33,985 bases of DNA from Actinomycetota bacterium. Lineage in GTDB: Bacteria; Actinomycetota; UBA4738; HRBIN12. The notes below the pieces were generated by a model, which was given only the letters and a program-made list of their open reading frames with translations, was not told the DNA's origin and searched no databases. A program made the translations under genes and the position numbers. Within the stretch, counting starts at the first letter, position 1; each line of letters starts with the position of its first letter. Below are positions 1 through 9,479 of this stretch, piece by piece. The DNA lies in the NCBI GenBank assembly GCA_005885325.1, contig VAYX01000016.1:1-33985 (forward strand). Reading direction: 5' to 3'.

Positions 1-423
1 CTGCCGAACGCCGAAATGCAGGTGCGGCGGCTCCACGCCGGGATGGCCGGTCCCGGTGAGCGCCAAGGTCGAACCCCGGGACACGGCGTCGCCCTTGCGG
101 ACCAGGATCGCTGAGACCCACGAGTACGTCGATGACAGCCCTCCGCCGTGATCCACCGTGACGAACAGGTGGCCGGCGACGGCGCCGGCGAAGGCCACGA
201 CACCCGGCGCCGGTGCACGAACGGGCGTCCCGACGGCGACCGCGATGTCGATCCCGCGATGTCCCGCGCCGAACGGTGTGGACGGTGGGTCGAAGCCCCG
301 GATGACCGGGCCGACGACCGGCCACGCCCAGTCACCGGTGGGGCCTGCCCCCGCAGATGGGCCGACCGATGCGAGGAGCACCAACGTGAGGGGGAGGACG
401 ACGAGCCGCGGACGAAGCGGCAT
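1..423 (-). CDS. M23-family metallopeptidase, secreted (partial; C-terminus beyond window edge)
   Basis: Reverse-strand translation from ATG at 423: MPLRPRLVVLPLTLVLLASVGPSAGAGPTGDWAWPVVGPVIRGFDPP...GAGHRGIDIAVAVGTPVRAPAPGVVAFAG...HPGVEPPHLHFGVRQ; signal peptide, HRGID and HLHFG LytM/M23 motifs; strong SD AGGAGGT (427-433, minus). Confidence 0.88.
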   Translation of the reverse strand, partial: MPLRPRLVVLPLTLVLLASVGPSAGAGPTGDWAWPVVGPVIRGFDPPSTPFGAGHRGIDIAVAVGTPVRAPAPGVVAFAGAVAGHLFVTVDHGGGLSSTYSWVSAILVRKGDAVSRGSTLALTGTGHPGVEPPHLHFGVRQ

Positions 424-463
424 CTGACCTCCTGTTCTCCTTCTTCTCGAGCCCGTCCGTTTC

Positions 464-490
464 CGATCGGCCGGTGATCGAGCCCCTGAA
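464..490 (-). promoter_or_regulatory. Candidate WhiG/FliA-type promoter (TTCA-N15-GCCGATCG) upstream of M23 gene
   Basis: Minus strand reads TTCA GGGGCTCGATCACCG GCCGATCG; same spacing as the WhiG/FliA consensus TAAA-N15-GCCGATAA, with a good -10 core and a poor -35. Confidence 0.3.
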
Positions 491-549
491 CGCTAGCCCC
501 GCACGGCCTGGATCGCAGTGAAGGAGGTCACGTTTCGGGGAGGGTGGGT

Positions 550-1506
550 CTACTCGGTCTCGACGAGCTGCAGCCGCAGCTGGTTCACGGCCTTCGTGTG
601 GATCTGGCACACCCGGGACTCGGTGACACCGAGGATCTCGCCGATCTCCGCCAGGGTCAGTCCCTCGAAGTAATACAGGGTGACCACGATCTTCTCCCGC
701 TCCGAGAGCGAGTTGATGGCCGCGGCAAGCAGGCCCCGTGTCTCCTGCCCCTCCAGCCCCATCGAGACGTCGCTCCCCCGGTCGGCCAGCGTGTCGAGCA
801 GCGACACCTGCTCACCGCGGTCGCTCCCCACCGACAGCAGCTCGTCCAGTGCCAGGACCGACACGAAGGAGATCTGCGTGATCACGTCGTGGAGCTCCTT
901 GAGCGTGACGCCGAGGCGCGCCGCGACCTCCTTCTCGCTGGGGGCCCGTTTCATCATCGACTCGAGGTCGGAGTAGGCCTTCTCGATCTCGCGGGCCTTG
1001 AACCGAACGGACCGCGGGACCCAGTCCATGGCCCGCAGCTCGTCGATGATCGCGCCCTTGATGCGAGGGATGGCGTACGTCTCGAACTTGTTCCCCCGGG
1101 CCGGCTCGAACTTCTCGAGCGCGTCGATCAGCCCGAACATCCCGTACGAGACGAGGTCGGCCTGCTCGACGCTCGCCGGAAGGCCCGTGGCGACCCGGCT
1201 GGCCACGTACTTCACGAGCGGCGCGTAGTGCAGGATGAGCCGCTCGCGGGCCTGGGGCGACGCGGTCTCCTTGAACTCGGCCCACAGCGCCATGAGCTCG
1301 TCCATCGGTGGCTTGGCCGGCTCCGGGAGGACCGTGACGGACCGCCCGGCCTCCCTGGCCGACGGCTTGAGGGGTGAGACGGCCTTGATGGCGGGTGCGG
1401 CCTTGAGCGATCCGGACGACTTCACCGCCGGCGCGGGCTTCGCGGGCTTCGCCCCCTTCGCGGGGAGAGCCGCCTTCCCGTTCGCGCTCGCCTTGGCCCC
1501 CATCAT
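550..1506 (-). CDS. whiG: FliA/WhiG-family RNA polymerase sigma factor with Ala/Lys/Pro-rich N-terminal extension
   Basis: Sigma-70 regions 2-4: [21 protein letters not shown]..., [91 protein letters not shown]. Start taken as MMGAKAS, overlapping the xerC stop; the longer ORF upstream is xerC antiframe. Confidence 0.88.
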   Translation of the reverse strand: MMGAKASANGKAALPAKGAKPAKPAPAVKSSGSLKAAPAIKAVSPLKPSAREAGRSVTVLPEPAKPPMDELMALWAEFKETASPQARERLILHYAPLVKYVASRVATGLPASVEQADLVSYGMFGLIDALEKFEPARGNKFETYAIPRIKGAIIDELRAMDWVPRSVRFKAREIEKAYSDLESMMKRAPSEKEVAARLGVTLKELHDVITQISFVSVLALDELLSVGSDRGEQVSLLDTLADRGSDVSMGLEGQETRGLLAAAINSLSEREKIVVTLYYFEGLTLAEIGEILGVTESRVCQIHTKAVNQLRLQLVETE

Positions 1507-2432
1507 GCCCTCGGGTGACTCTGCCGGTAGGCGGCGAACAGCCGGGTCCGCGACACGTGCGTGTACCGCTGGGTCGTGGCCACGCTCGAGTGGCCGAGCA
1601 GCTCCTGGACCGCGCGGATGTCCGCTCCCCCTTCGAGGAGGTGCGTGGCGAACGAGTGCCTGAGCGTGTGCGGGGTCACCCGCCGTCCGGACAGCTTCCC
1701 GGACCCGTATCGCCCCACGAGGGCTCGGATGTCGCGTACCCCGAGCGGCCGTCCCCGTCGGTTGAAGAACAGCGCGGCCGACCCGTCGGCGGCCAGCACT
1801 CCACGTCCCCGGCGGAGATGGTCCCGGATGGCCTCGACCGCGAAGTCCGACAGCGGGACGTCGCGTTCCTTGGATCCCTTGCCCATCACCCGAACCCGGC
1901 CCTGCTCCAGGTCGATCCGGTCCAGGGTGAGTGCGCTCACCTCCCCGACCCGAAGGCCCGACCCGTACAACAGCTCCAGGACGGCCCGGTCCCGGAGGGC
2001 CACCGCCCGGCCCACCTCGTCCTGCGAACCCGGTTGCGGGGCCTCGACCAGTCCGGCGGCCTCGGCCGGCCTGAGCACCGTGGGCAGCCGGTTGGCCACC
2101 TTCGGCCGCCCCAGCATGGCGGCCGGGTCGGTCCTCACGAACCCCCTGGCCGCTGCCCACCGGTAGAAGGTGTGGATGGCCCCCACCCGACGGGCGATCG
2201 ACGCCCGCGCGTAGCCCAGGGTGACCTGCTGGGCCAGGAACCGCCGGAGCAGCGGGGTCGTCGCGGAGGCGAGCGAGCGCCGCTGGCGCGACAGGAACAC
2301 GGCCAGCTGCTCGAGGTCCCGGCGGTAGGCGGCCACCGTGTGCTCCGATAGGTGGCGCTCGAGCGCCAAGTGATCGGCGAACCCGCCGATCAGCTTCGCC
2401 TCGGGATGGGGAAGGTCCTCCCGCGCTTGCAT
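1503..2432 (-). CDS. xerC: Tyrosine recombinase XerC/XerD
   Basis: Phage integrase catalytic motifs [53 protein letters not shown]-terminal SAM-like domain. ATG at 2432 is the likely start; ORF is open to 2555. Confidence 0.9.
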   Translation of the reverse strand: MQAREDLPHPEAKLIGGFADHLALERHLSEHTVAAYRRDLEQLAVFLSRQRRSLASATTPLLRRFLAQQVTLGYARASIARRVGAIHTFYRWAAARGFVRTDPAAMLGRPKVANRLPTVLRPAEAAGLVEAPQPGSQDEVGRAVALRDRAVLELLYGSGLRVGEVSALTLDRIDLEQGRVRVMGKGSKERDVPLSDFAVEAIRDHLRRGRGVLAADGSAALFFNRRGRPLGVRDIRALVGRYGSGKLSGRRVTPHTLRHSFATHLLEGGADIRAVQELLGHSSVATTQRYTHVSRTRLFAAYRQSHPRA

Positions 2433-2605
2433 CCGTCCTTCCAAGTCGTCGTCGTCGAGTGCCCTTGTATCAACGGGGGAAAGAGCATTCAAGCTTCCCA
2501 CGAACGTCGGGCACTTTCTGTCCCCCCAACGGCCGTCGGACGGACGATGCCCCACACCACCCCGGATGGGCCATGGGTGCCTAGCGCTGAGATGGCCCGC
2601 CGATC

Positions 2606-3772
2606 CTACGTCGACGCGGCCTTCAGCCGAGGTTCGAACCGGCCGCCGACGCTTCGGATCAGTCCTTTCAGCTCCAGGCCGAGGAGCAGCGGGAGCACTT
2701 CCGGCACCGAGACGCCCAACCCCTTCGCCACGTTCTCGGGCAAGACCGGTGCGATCACCAGATCGAGCGCCGCCCGCTCCGCCAGGGTGAGGTCCAGCCG
2801 CACGGGAGCACCGCCCAGCCGCTCGCCAAGCTTCAGGTCCCGCATCAGGTCGTCGACGCCGCGGATCAGCGTCGCCCCTTCACGGATGAGGACGTGCGGC
2901 ACGTGAGCCAGTGGACTGGTGATGGCGCCCGGGACGGCGAACACGTCCCGGCCCAGGTCCAGCGCGTGTTCGGCCGAGATCAACGAGCCGCTTCCTTCGG
3001 CGCCCTCCACGACCACCAGGCCCGTGCACATGGCCGCCACGATCCGGTTGCGGGCCGGGAAGTGGTACGGCTCCGGGGGGACCCCCGGCGGATACTCGCT
3101 CACCAACGTGCCGGTCTCCGCGATCCGCCGAATCAGTCGCTCGCTCCACTTCGGATAGGCCTGGTCGATCCCGCACCCGAGCACCGCGACGGTGTGACCG
3201 CCGGCGTCGAGCGCGCCCTGGTGGCCGGCGGCGTCGATACCGCGGGCCGCCCCGCTGATGACGCACACGCCCGACATCGCGAGGTCGTGACCGATGTCGG
3301 TGGCCAGCTCCCTGCCGAGCTCCGAGCAGTTCCGAGCCCCGACGATCGCCACGGCTCGCTCGCGTGAGGGAAGCGGGCGGCCCTTGACGAAGAGGGCAGC
3401 CGGTGGATCCTCGAGGTTCTCGAGCTGGGGCGGGTAGCCGGCACTTCCGAAAGGCACGAGGCTGGCACCGCACGCCACGAGGGCGCGATCGATGTCGTCG
3501 GGGTCGACCACCAGTGCGAACTCGCGATCCGCGTCGCTGCCGGCGCGTCCCCTTCGAACCGCCTCGAGGGTGGCGACGGCCGTACGCTCTCGATCCGCCA
3601 CTTCCAGCAGCTTGATCGGCGAGATCCCCCGCAGGGCCATCAGGACGAGGAGCGCCCTTCGATCCGCCTCCACCTCGACGAAGCTCGGCGGCCACCGGGA
3701 CGGCCGGTTCCCCGCCCGCCTCCGGCCGTTTGTCCGCCGGTCACCTCGGTCGGCCGCACGGTCAGCCCGCAC
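2606..3772 (-). CDS. dprA: DNA-processing protein DprA (start uncertain)
   Basis: AIVGARNCSELGRELATDIGHDLAMSGVCVISGAARGIDAAGHQGALDAGGHTVAVLGCGIDQAYP...PARNRIVAAMCTGLVVVEGAEGSGSLISAEHALDLGRDVFAVPGAI. Confidence 0.9.
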   Translation of the reverse strand: MRADRAADRGDRRTNGRRRAGNRPSRWPPSFVEVEADRRALLVLMALRGISPIKLLEVADRERTAVATLEAVRRGRAGSDADREFALVVDPDDIDRALVACGASLVPFGSAGYPPQLENLEDPPAALFVKGRPLPSRERAVAIVGARNCSELGRELATDIGHDLAMSGVCVISGAARGIDAAGHQGALDAGGHTVAVLGCGIDQAYPKWSERLIRRIAETGTLVSEYPPGVPPEPYHFPARNRIVAAMCTGLVVVEGAEGSGSLISAEHALDLGRDVFAVPGAITSPLAHVPHVLIREGATLIRGVDDLMRDLKLGERLGGAPVRLDLTLAERAALDLVIAPVLPENVAKGLGVSVPEVLPLLLGLELKGLIRSVGGRFEPRLKAAST

Positions 3773-5297
3773 GGGCCAGGCTTCCCTCGGACAGGTTCAT
3801 CCGATACGTCAGCGCTTCGGCCATGTGCCCGGCGGCGATCTCCTCGGCGCCCGCGAGGTCGGCCACGGTCCGAGCAACCTTGATGGCTCGATCGAATCCT
3901 CGGCCGGTGAGGCCGAGGGCATCCACCGCGCCCGCCAGGACGTCGTGTCCGCCGGAGGACATCCTGGCCAGTCGCCGGGCCACCGGGCCCGGAAGCTGGG
4001 CGTTGCACGGGAAGCCGAGGGCCGAGTACCGGTGCCGCTGGCGCGCCCGGGCCTCCTCCACACGAGCCCGGATGGGTGTCGATGCCTCGCCGGCGGTCTC
4101 GCCCAGCAGCTCCCTCTTGGAGAGCCGCGGCACCACGAGCCTGATGTCGATCCGATCGAGCAGCGGCCCCGACAGCTTCTGTCGGTACAGCTCCACGCGG
4201 TGCGGAGGACACCGGCACTGACGTTTGGGATCCCCTTCGTAGCCACACGGGCACGGGTTGGTGGCAGCGATGAGCGTGAACCCCGCAGGGAACTCAACCG
4301 ACCCGGCCACCCTCGTCACCACGACGCGGCCGTCCTCGAGCGGCTGGCGGAGGGCCTCCACCGCATCGCGCCGGAACTCCGTCAACTCGTCGAGGAACAG
4401 GACCCCGTGATGCGCGAGCGAGACCTCCCCCGGCCTGACGAAGCCGGTCCCCCCACCGAGGAGCGCCGACAGGGAGATGGAGTGATGCGGCGACCGGAAT
4501 GGCCGCGACCCCACCAACCCTCCCGCGTCCAACATGCCGGCCACGGAATGAAGTTGCGTGACCTCCAGGGCCTCCCCGCGAGAAAGGCCGGGGAGGATGG
4601 TGGCGAGGCGCCGCGCCAGCATGGTCTTGCCCGCGCCCGGTGAACCGACGAGCAGGACGTTGTGCCCGCCGGCCGCCGCCACCTCCAGTGCCCGCCTGGC
4701 CTGCGCCTGCCCCCTGACCTCGGCGAAGTCCACCCCGTGCTTCGGTGCCTCGGCCGCGCCGCTGGCCCGAGGCGTTGGCGGATCCCACGTGCCGCGGAGG
4801 AACCCGGCAACCTCGGCGAGGCCCGGGGCCCCGACGACCCGCACTCCGTCCACGAGGGCGGCCTCCCCGGCGTTCGGGGCAGGCACCACGACACCGTCCA
4901 GGCCGGCGCGCGCGGCCGCGATGGCCACCGAGAGCACGCCCGGGGTGGCCACCAGGCCACCCTTCAAGGAGAGCTCCCCGAAGAACGAGAACCGGGCCAG
5001 CCTGTCACCGGGGACCTGAGCCGACGCCGCAAGCACTCCCATGGCGATGGGCAGGTCGAGGCCGGGCCCTTCCTTTCGGAGATTCCCGGGGGACAGATTC
5101 ACGACGATCCTCCGGAGCGGCCATTCCAGGCCCGAGCTTTCCACGGCGGGCCGGATTCGATCCCTCGCGTCCTGCACGGGCGCGCCGGGCAGGCCGGTCA
5201 ATGTCAGCGATGGAAGCCCTCGCCCGATGTGCGCCTCGACCGCGACCGGGTGGCCGCGTACCCCGACGATGGTGATCCCGATGACCCGCCCGTACAC
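3762..5297 (-). CDS. comM: ComM/YifB-family Mg-chelatase-like AAA ATPase
   Basis: N-terminal Lon-like domain (VEAHIGRGLPSLTLTGLPGAPVQDARDRIRPAV), Walker A GSPGAGKTMLA, ATNPCPCGYEGDPKRQCRC motif. Confidence 0.92.
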   Translation of the reverse strand: MYGRVIGITIVGVRGHPVAVEAHIGRGLPSLTLTGLPGAPVQDARDRIRPAVESSGLEWPLRRIVVNLSPGNLRKEGPGLDLPIAMGVLAASAQVPGDRLARFSFFGELSLKGGLVATPGVLSVAIAAARAGLDGVVVPAPNAGEAALVDGVRVVGAPGLAEVAGFLRGTWDPPTPRASGAAEAPKHGVDFAEVRGQAQARRALEVAAAGGHNVLLVGSPGAGKTMLARRLATILPGLSRGEALEVTQLHSVAGMLDAGGLVGSRPFRSPHHSISLSALLGGGTGFVRPGEVSLAHHGVLFLDELTEFRRDAVEALRQPLEDGRVVVTRVAGSVEFPAGFTLIAATNPCPCGYEGDPKRQCRCPPHRVELYRQKLSGPLLDRIDIRLVVPRLSKRELLGETAGEASTPIRARVEEARARQRHRYSALGFPCNAQLPGPVARRLARMSSGGHDVLAGAVDALGLTGRGFDRAIKVARTVADLAGAEEIAAGHMAEALTYRMNLSEGSLARAG

Positions 5298-5326
5298 CGG
5301 GCGACCCTAGCGCGCGGTGATGACAC

Positions 5327-5698
5327 TCAGAACGCGTCCTCGAACAGCTCGACGCTCGTGCCACTCGTGCCGACGTGAACGCTCGCGACGTCGAATCGCA
5401 GGTTCCCGTGGGGAACGGGCACGGTGGCGACGAAGACCTCCGCCAGCTGCCGGAGCTTCCGCTGCTTGCGGGCCGTCACCGCCTCGTAGCCACCGCCGAA
5501 GCCGTCGCCACGGCGCGCCTTGACCTCACAGAAGATGAATGTCCCCTCGCGTTCGACGATGAGGTCGAGCTCGCCGAGAGCGCACCGCCAATTCCGAGCG
5601 ACGATGCGGAACCCGCGACGCGCGTACAGGGCGGCAGCGGCATCCTCGCCCGCGCGGCCGAGCGAGGCGCGCGCGGCATGTGGAGCGATCCGGTCCAC
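5327..5698 (-). CDS. YraN / UPF0102 family nuclease-like protein
   Basis: LGRAGEDAAAALYARRGFRIVARNWRCALGELDLIVEREGTFIFCEVKARRGDGFGGGYEAVTARKQRKLRQLA matches the UPF0102 pattern. Confidence 0.88.
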   Translation of the reverse strand: MDRIAPHAARASLGRAGEDAAAALYARRGFRIVARNWRCALGELDLIVEREGTFIFCEVKARRGDGFGGGYEAVTARKQRKLRQLAEVFVATVPVPHGNLRFDVASVHVGTSGTSVELFEDAF

Positions 5699-5730
5699 GG
5701 CCGTCCGACCCTAGGACGGCCCACCGACAT

Positions 5731-6045
5731 TCAGGCGTCGAGCGTCGGATCGCCCGGCATGGCCTCGTCGCGGCGGAGCTCCTCGACGTTCACGTCGCGG
5801 CGGGTCATCACCCGGACGTTGGAGACGAACCGGGCCGGGCGGAACATGTCCCAGACCCACGCGTCGGACAGGCGCACCTCCACCCACCCGTCCTCCCGCT
5901 GCTGCACGTCGACGACGTTCGCGAGATAGAAGCGGCGCTCGGTCTCCACGACGAAGGTGAACATCGGGACGACGTCGCGGTACTCCCGGTACAGCTCGAG
6001 CTCGCGCTCCTCCTCGAACCGCTCGATGTCGTCGCCCTCGTTCAC
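5731..6045 (-). CDS. DUF2469 family protein
   Basis: V(M)NEGDDIERFEEERELELYREYRDVVPMFTFVVETERRFYLANVVDVQQ..., typical actinobacterial DUF2469; GTG start overlaps rnhB stop (GTGA). Confidence 0.85.
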   Translation of the reverse strand: MNEGDDIERFEEERELELYREYRDVVPMFTFVVETERRFYLANVVDVQQREDGWVEVRLSDAWVWDMFRPARFVSNVRVMTRRDVNVEELRRDEAMPGDPTLDA

Positions 6046-6689
6046 GGGTCCTCCACGGTCTCGACGTCCACCGTGCCGTTCTCGCCCACGCCCTTGAAGG
6101 AGAGCCGGTGGATCGGCGTGGGGCCCAGGCGGTCCAGCACGTTCCAGTGCTCGCGCGTGCCGTAGCCCTTGTTGTGGTCGAACCCATACCGTCGGAACCG
6201 GCGGTGGTAGCGCTGCATCATCCGGTCCCGCGTGACCTTGGCGACGATCGACGCCGCGGCGACGCAGGCGGTCACGGCGTCGCCCTTCTTGATGGCCAGG
6301 CTGGTCGCGGGGAGCCGGCGGACGGGGAAGCCGTCGATCAGCACGTAGTCCGGCGGCAGCGGAAGGGCGCACACCGCCCGGCGGAGGAGCCACAGGTTGG
6401 ACTTGTGCAAGCCTCGGCGGTCGATGCGCGACGGAGTGGCCTTGCACCATGCGTAGGCCAGTGCCCCGGACACGATCCGGGCGTAGGCCTCGTCCCGCTG
6501 GAGCGGCGTGAGCACCTTCGAGTCGTTCACCCCGTCGAGGTCGAAGTCCTCCGGCAGGATCACGGCGGCGGCGACGAGCGGCCCGGCCAGGGCCCCGCGC
6601 CCCGCCTCGTCCACGCCGGCCACGGCGCGAAAGCCCTGCTCGCGCAGCCGGCGCTCGTAGCGCCCGAGGTCGAGGTCTAGTGCAGCCAC
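6042..6689 (-). CDS. rnhB: Ribonuclease HII
   Basis: AVAGVDEAGRGALAGPLVAAAVIL, NDSKVLTPLQRDEAY, AAASIVAKVTRDRMM. Confidence 0.93.
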   Translation of the reverse strand: MAALDLDLGRYERRLREQGFRAVAGVDEAGRGALAGPLVAAAVILPEDFDLDGVNDSKVLTPLQRDEAYARIVSGALAYAWCKATPSRIDRRGLHKSNLWLLRRAVCALPLPPDYVLIDGFPVRRLPATSLAIKKGDAVTACVAAASIVAKVTRDRMMQRYHRRFRRYGFDHNKGYGTREHWNVLDRLGPTPIHRLSFKGVGENGTVDVETVEDP

Positions 6690-7411
6690 CCGATCCGGGA
6701 GGGCGGCCAGATGGTGACGAACGCCTTGCCCACGACCTTGTCCATTGGGACGAACCCCAACCCGAACCGCGAGTCGTTGGAATAGAGGCGGTTGTCGCCC
6801 AGGACGAACAAGCTGTCCGGCGGGACCTTCTTCGGCCCGTACGGGCGCGTGTCCGGAGGGCCCTTCAGGTACGGCTGGGGAACCCGCTTGCCGTTCACGT
6901 AGAGGTTGCCGTCCCGAAGCTCGACGGTCTCGCCCGGGAGCCCGATCACCCGCTTGATGAAGTCCTCGTTCGGGGGCCGGGCGAAGCCCAGGCCCTCCGA
7001 CAGCCAGTGCAGGAACCCACCGACGACACCTCGGTCCGGCTGCTGTCCGGAGGGATCCTCGAACACCACGATGTCGCCCCGGTGCGGGTGGTACAGCACC
7101 TTGTTCACCAGCACGCGGTCTCCCGGCATGAGGGTGGGCTCCATGGAGCCCGAGGGGATGTAGAACGCCTGGACCACGAACGTCTTGAGGACGAGGGCCA
7201 GGGCGAAGGCCAGCAGGATCAGGACGGGGAGCTCACGGAGGAAGGCAAGGAGGCCGCGATCCACGCGGCCGGTCTGTTTGGGCGGGGCGGGCGGCCTCTC
7301 GTCGGGAGCCTTGGGGCCCAGCACGAACGCGTCCCCCGGCAAGGGAGTCGCGGTGGAGGGGGGAGGATCGGCCGGGGCCGGATCGGCCGAGTCCGGCTGC
7401 GGCTCGGACAC
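6677..7411 (-). CDS. lepB: Signal peptidase I
   Basis: TM segment then FYIPSGSMEPTLMPGDRVLVNKVLYHPHRGDIVVF, KRVIGLPGETVELRDGNLYVNGK, LGDNRLYSNDSRFGLGFV. Confidence 0.93.
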   Translation of the reverse strand: MSEPQPDSADPAPADPPPSTATPLPGDAFVLGPKAPDERPPAPPKQTGRVDRGLLAFLRELPVLILLAFALALVLKTFVVQAFYIPSGSMEPTLMPGDRVLVNKVLYHPHRGDIVVFEDPSGQQPDRGVVGGFLHWLSEGLGFARPPNEDFIKRVIGLPGETVELRDGNLYVNGKRVPQPYLKGPPDTRPYGPKKVPPDSLFVLGDNRLYSNDSRFGLGFVPMDKVVGKAFVTIWPPSRIGWLH

Positions 7412-7413
7412 GC

Positions 7414-7962
7414 CTAGCCCTTGCTCTCGGCGTCGACCGCGGCGGTCTCGGGGACCTCCACCGGCTCCGCCTCGGCCGCTTCGGGCGCCTCCTCCGCGGG
7501 CTGCGGCTCGGCCGCGTCCGCCCCATCGGCGGTTACCTCGGCGAGGTCGGGCTCGGCAGTCGTCTCCCGGATCTCTGCCTCGACCGCGGTGGTCTGCGCG
7601 GCCGCAAGCTCCTCCGGGCCGACCCGGCGCTCGCGGATCCGGGCCTTCTTGCCCCGCAGCTCCCGCAGGTAGTACAGCTTGGCCCGGCGCACCTTCCCTC
7701 GGGTCACCACCTCGAGCTTGCCGATGGATGGCGAATGGACGGGGAACGTTCGCTCCACGCCGACGCCGAAGGACACCTTGCGGACGGTGAACGTCTCCTG
7801 GAGGCCGCCGCCCTGGCGGCGGATCACGACGCCCTGGAACACCTGGATGCGCTCGCGGCCGGCCTCGACGACGCGCACGTGCACACGCACGGTGTCGCCC
7901 GGTCGAAAGGGTGGGATGTCCGCGCGCAGGTAGGCCTTGTCGACGAGATCGGTCTTGTTCAT
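7414..7962 (-). CDS. rplS: 50S ribosomal protein L19 with long acidic C-terminal extension
   Basis: [95 protein letters not shown] plus an A/E/P-rich tail. Confidence 0.93.
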   Translation of the reverse strand: MNKTDLVDKAYLRADIPPFRPGDTVRVHVRVVEAGRERIQVFQGVVIRRQGGGLQETFTVRKVSFGVGVERTFPVHSPSIGKLEVVTRGKVRRAKLYYLRELRGKKARIRERRVGPEELAAAQTTAVEAEIRETTAEPDLAEVTADGADAAEPQPAEEAPEAAEAEPVEVPETAAVDAESKG

Positions 7963-8045
7963 GGCGGGAGCCTGATGCTACCAGGACGGCGAGCCTGGGT
8001 CGCTCGAAACGGTCCGGATGTGACCGGCGGGCTCGCGGGCGGGAC

Positions 8046-8165
8046 TCAGGTCACCACGAACGTGCCGTGCATGAAGGGATGGATATCGCACTGGAAGTAG
8101 TAGAGGCCTCGAGGAAGGGCGTGCAGATGGTAGACGAACCCGCTATCAGCGTTCCAGCAGATCCG
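8046..8165 (-). pseudogene. Cupredoxin C-terminal remnant (no usable upstream ORF)
   Basis: Minus-strand frame ending in TGA at 8048-8046 reads ...WNADSGFVYHLHALPRGLYYFQCDIHPFMHGTFVVT*; C-x2-H-x2-M cupredoxin-type copper-site motif. Overlaps the trmD 3' end out of frame; not in the ORF track. Confidence 0.5.
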
Positions 8166-8817
8166 GACGGTTGCGGCGGGTCTTCTCCTCGGCGGCCTCG
8201 CGTCGCCACCGCTCGACCTCGGCGTGGTTTCCCGAGAGCAGCACGTCCGGAACCGCCATCCCCCGGAACTCGCTCGGGCGGGTGTAGTGGGGGTGGTCCA
8301 GGTGACCGTCCTCGAACGACTCCCGCTCGAGCGACTCCTCCTTGCCCACGACGCCCGGGATCAGGCGGGTCACCGCCTCGAGCACGACGAGTGCCGGGAT
8401 CTCGCCTCCCGACAGCACGTAGTCGCCGATGGAGACCTCTTCGGCCGGGAGGCCCTCGACGACGCGTTCGTCGACGCCCTCGTACCGGCCGCTGATCAGC
8501 ACCAGCCGGGGCTCCTTCGCCAGGTCACGGACGAGGGCCTGGTCCAGCCGGCGCCCGGCAGGCGACAGCACGATCACGCGCTTGGTTCCCTCTCCCAGCG
8601 ATTCCACCGCGGCGAACACCGGCTCGGGCTTCAGCACCATGCCCGGTCCGCCGCCGTAGGGTTCGTCGTCCACCTGGCGATGCCTGTCGGTGGCGAAATC
8701 GCGGATGTCGTGGACCCTCACGTCGATGATGCCGGCCTCGATGGCCTTGCCCAGCAGGCTCTCGCGCAGCGGGCCCTCGACGATGGTGGGGAAGATGGTG
8801 AACACGTCGATCCGCAC
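8146..8817 (-). CDS. trmD: tRNA (guanine-N1)-methyltransferase
   Basis: MRIDVFTIFPTIVEGPLRESLLGKA, DDEPYGGGPGMVLKPEPVF, LISGRYEGVDERV, SIGDYVLSGGEIPALVVLEAVTRLIPGVVG. Confidence 0.95.
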   Translation of the reverse strand: MRIDVFTIFPTIVEGPLRESLLGKAIEAGIIDVRVHDIRDFATDRHRQVDDEPYGGGPGMVLKPEPVFAAVESLGEGTKRVIVLSPAGRRLDQALVRDLAKEPRLVLISGRYEGVDERVVEGLPAEEVSIGDYVLSGGEIPALVVLEAVTRLIPGVVGKEESLERESFEDGHLDHPHYTRPSEFRGMAVPDVLLSGNHAEVERWRREAAEEKTRRNRPDLLER

Positions 8818-8963
8818 ACGCGCAGGCTAGCAGCGCCCGATCAAGCGGCGGGGCGGGCATGGCAGGCGCGCGTTCGGCGACGTCTATGGCGATCGGCTGC
8901 GGATACCCCGCCGGCGCATCGAAACATCACGCGTCCCCGTTCGGTTCCCGCAACGGTCCCTCA

Positions 8964-9479
8964 TCAGCTGGCCTCCGGGACGGTGAGGCCGGGGACCTCG
9001 CGGACCACGATGCGCTTGCCCGCCGTGTCCACTGCGACGATCACGTCCTTCAGGGCCGGGATCAGCGTCTCGCGGTCATCCGATACCGCGCTCCACACAT
9101 CGTTCGCCGCCGTATGGATGACCTCTCGCACCGTTCCCAGCGATCGGCCCGACTCGGTGACGACCTCGCAGCCCACCAGCTGGTGATCCCACCAGGAGCC
9201 GTCGGGAAGCTCCGGGGAGGCTGACTCGGGCACCATGAGGACGCTTCGGGCCAGCCGTTCGGCCGCGGTCCGGTCGGGGACCTCGCGGAACTTCACCAGC
9301 AGGCCACTGCGATGGCGCCGCGCGGACTCGACGGTGAGCACCCGTCCGTCCTCCAGGTAGACCACCGCCCCGTCGGCGAATCGCCCTTCGACCTCCGACA
9401 GCACCAGGACGGAGAGCTCGCCCTTCAGGCCGTGGGGCCGGGTGATGCGGCCGACCACGACGGTCGGCTCGCGGTTCAT
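8964..9479 (-). CDS. rimM: 16S rRNA processing protein RimM
   Basis: VVVGRITRPHGLKGELSVLV...; PRC-barrel region with LIPALKDVIVAVDTAGKRIVV; adjacent to trmD and rpsP. Confidence 0.9.
   Translation of the reverse strand: MNREPTVVVGRITRPHGLKGELSVLVLSEVEGRFADGAVVYLEDGRVLTVESARRHRSGLLVKFREVPDRTAAERLARSVLMVPESASPELPDGSWWDHQLVGCEVVTESGRSLGTVREVIHTAANDVWSAVSDDRETLIPALKDVIVAVDTAGKRIVVREVPGLTVPEAS

Noticed and set aside
1507-2160. N-terminal extension of the sigma factor ORF (536 aa total)
   Set aside because: The extension is an out-of-frame reading of xerC; low-complexity GR-rich. The sigma gene most plausibly starts at 1506 with ATG overlap to the xerC stop.
1503-2432. XerC as a mobile-element integrase
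   Set aside because: The locus is a conserved dprA-xerC-whiG-type chromosomal neighbourhood with no att-site repeats, tRNA or phage genes nearby; consistent with housekeeping Xer recombinase.
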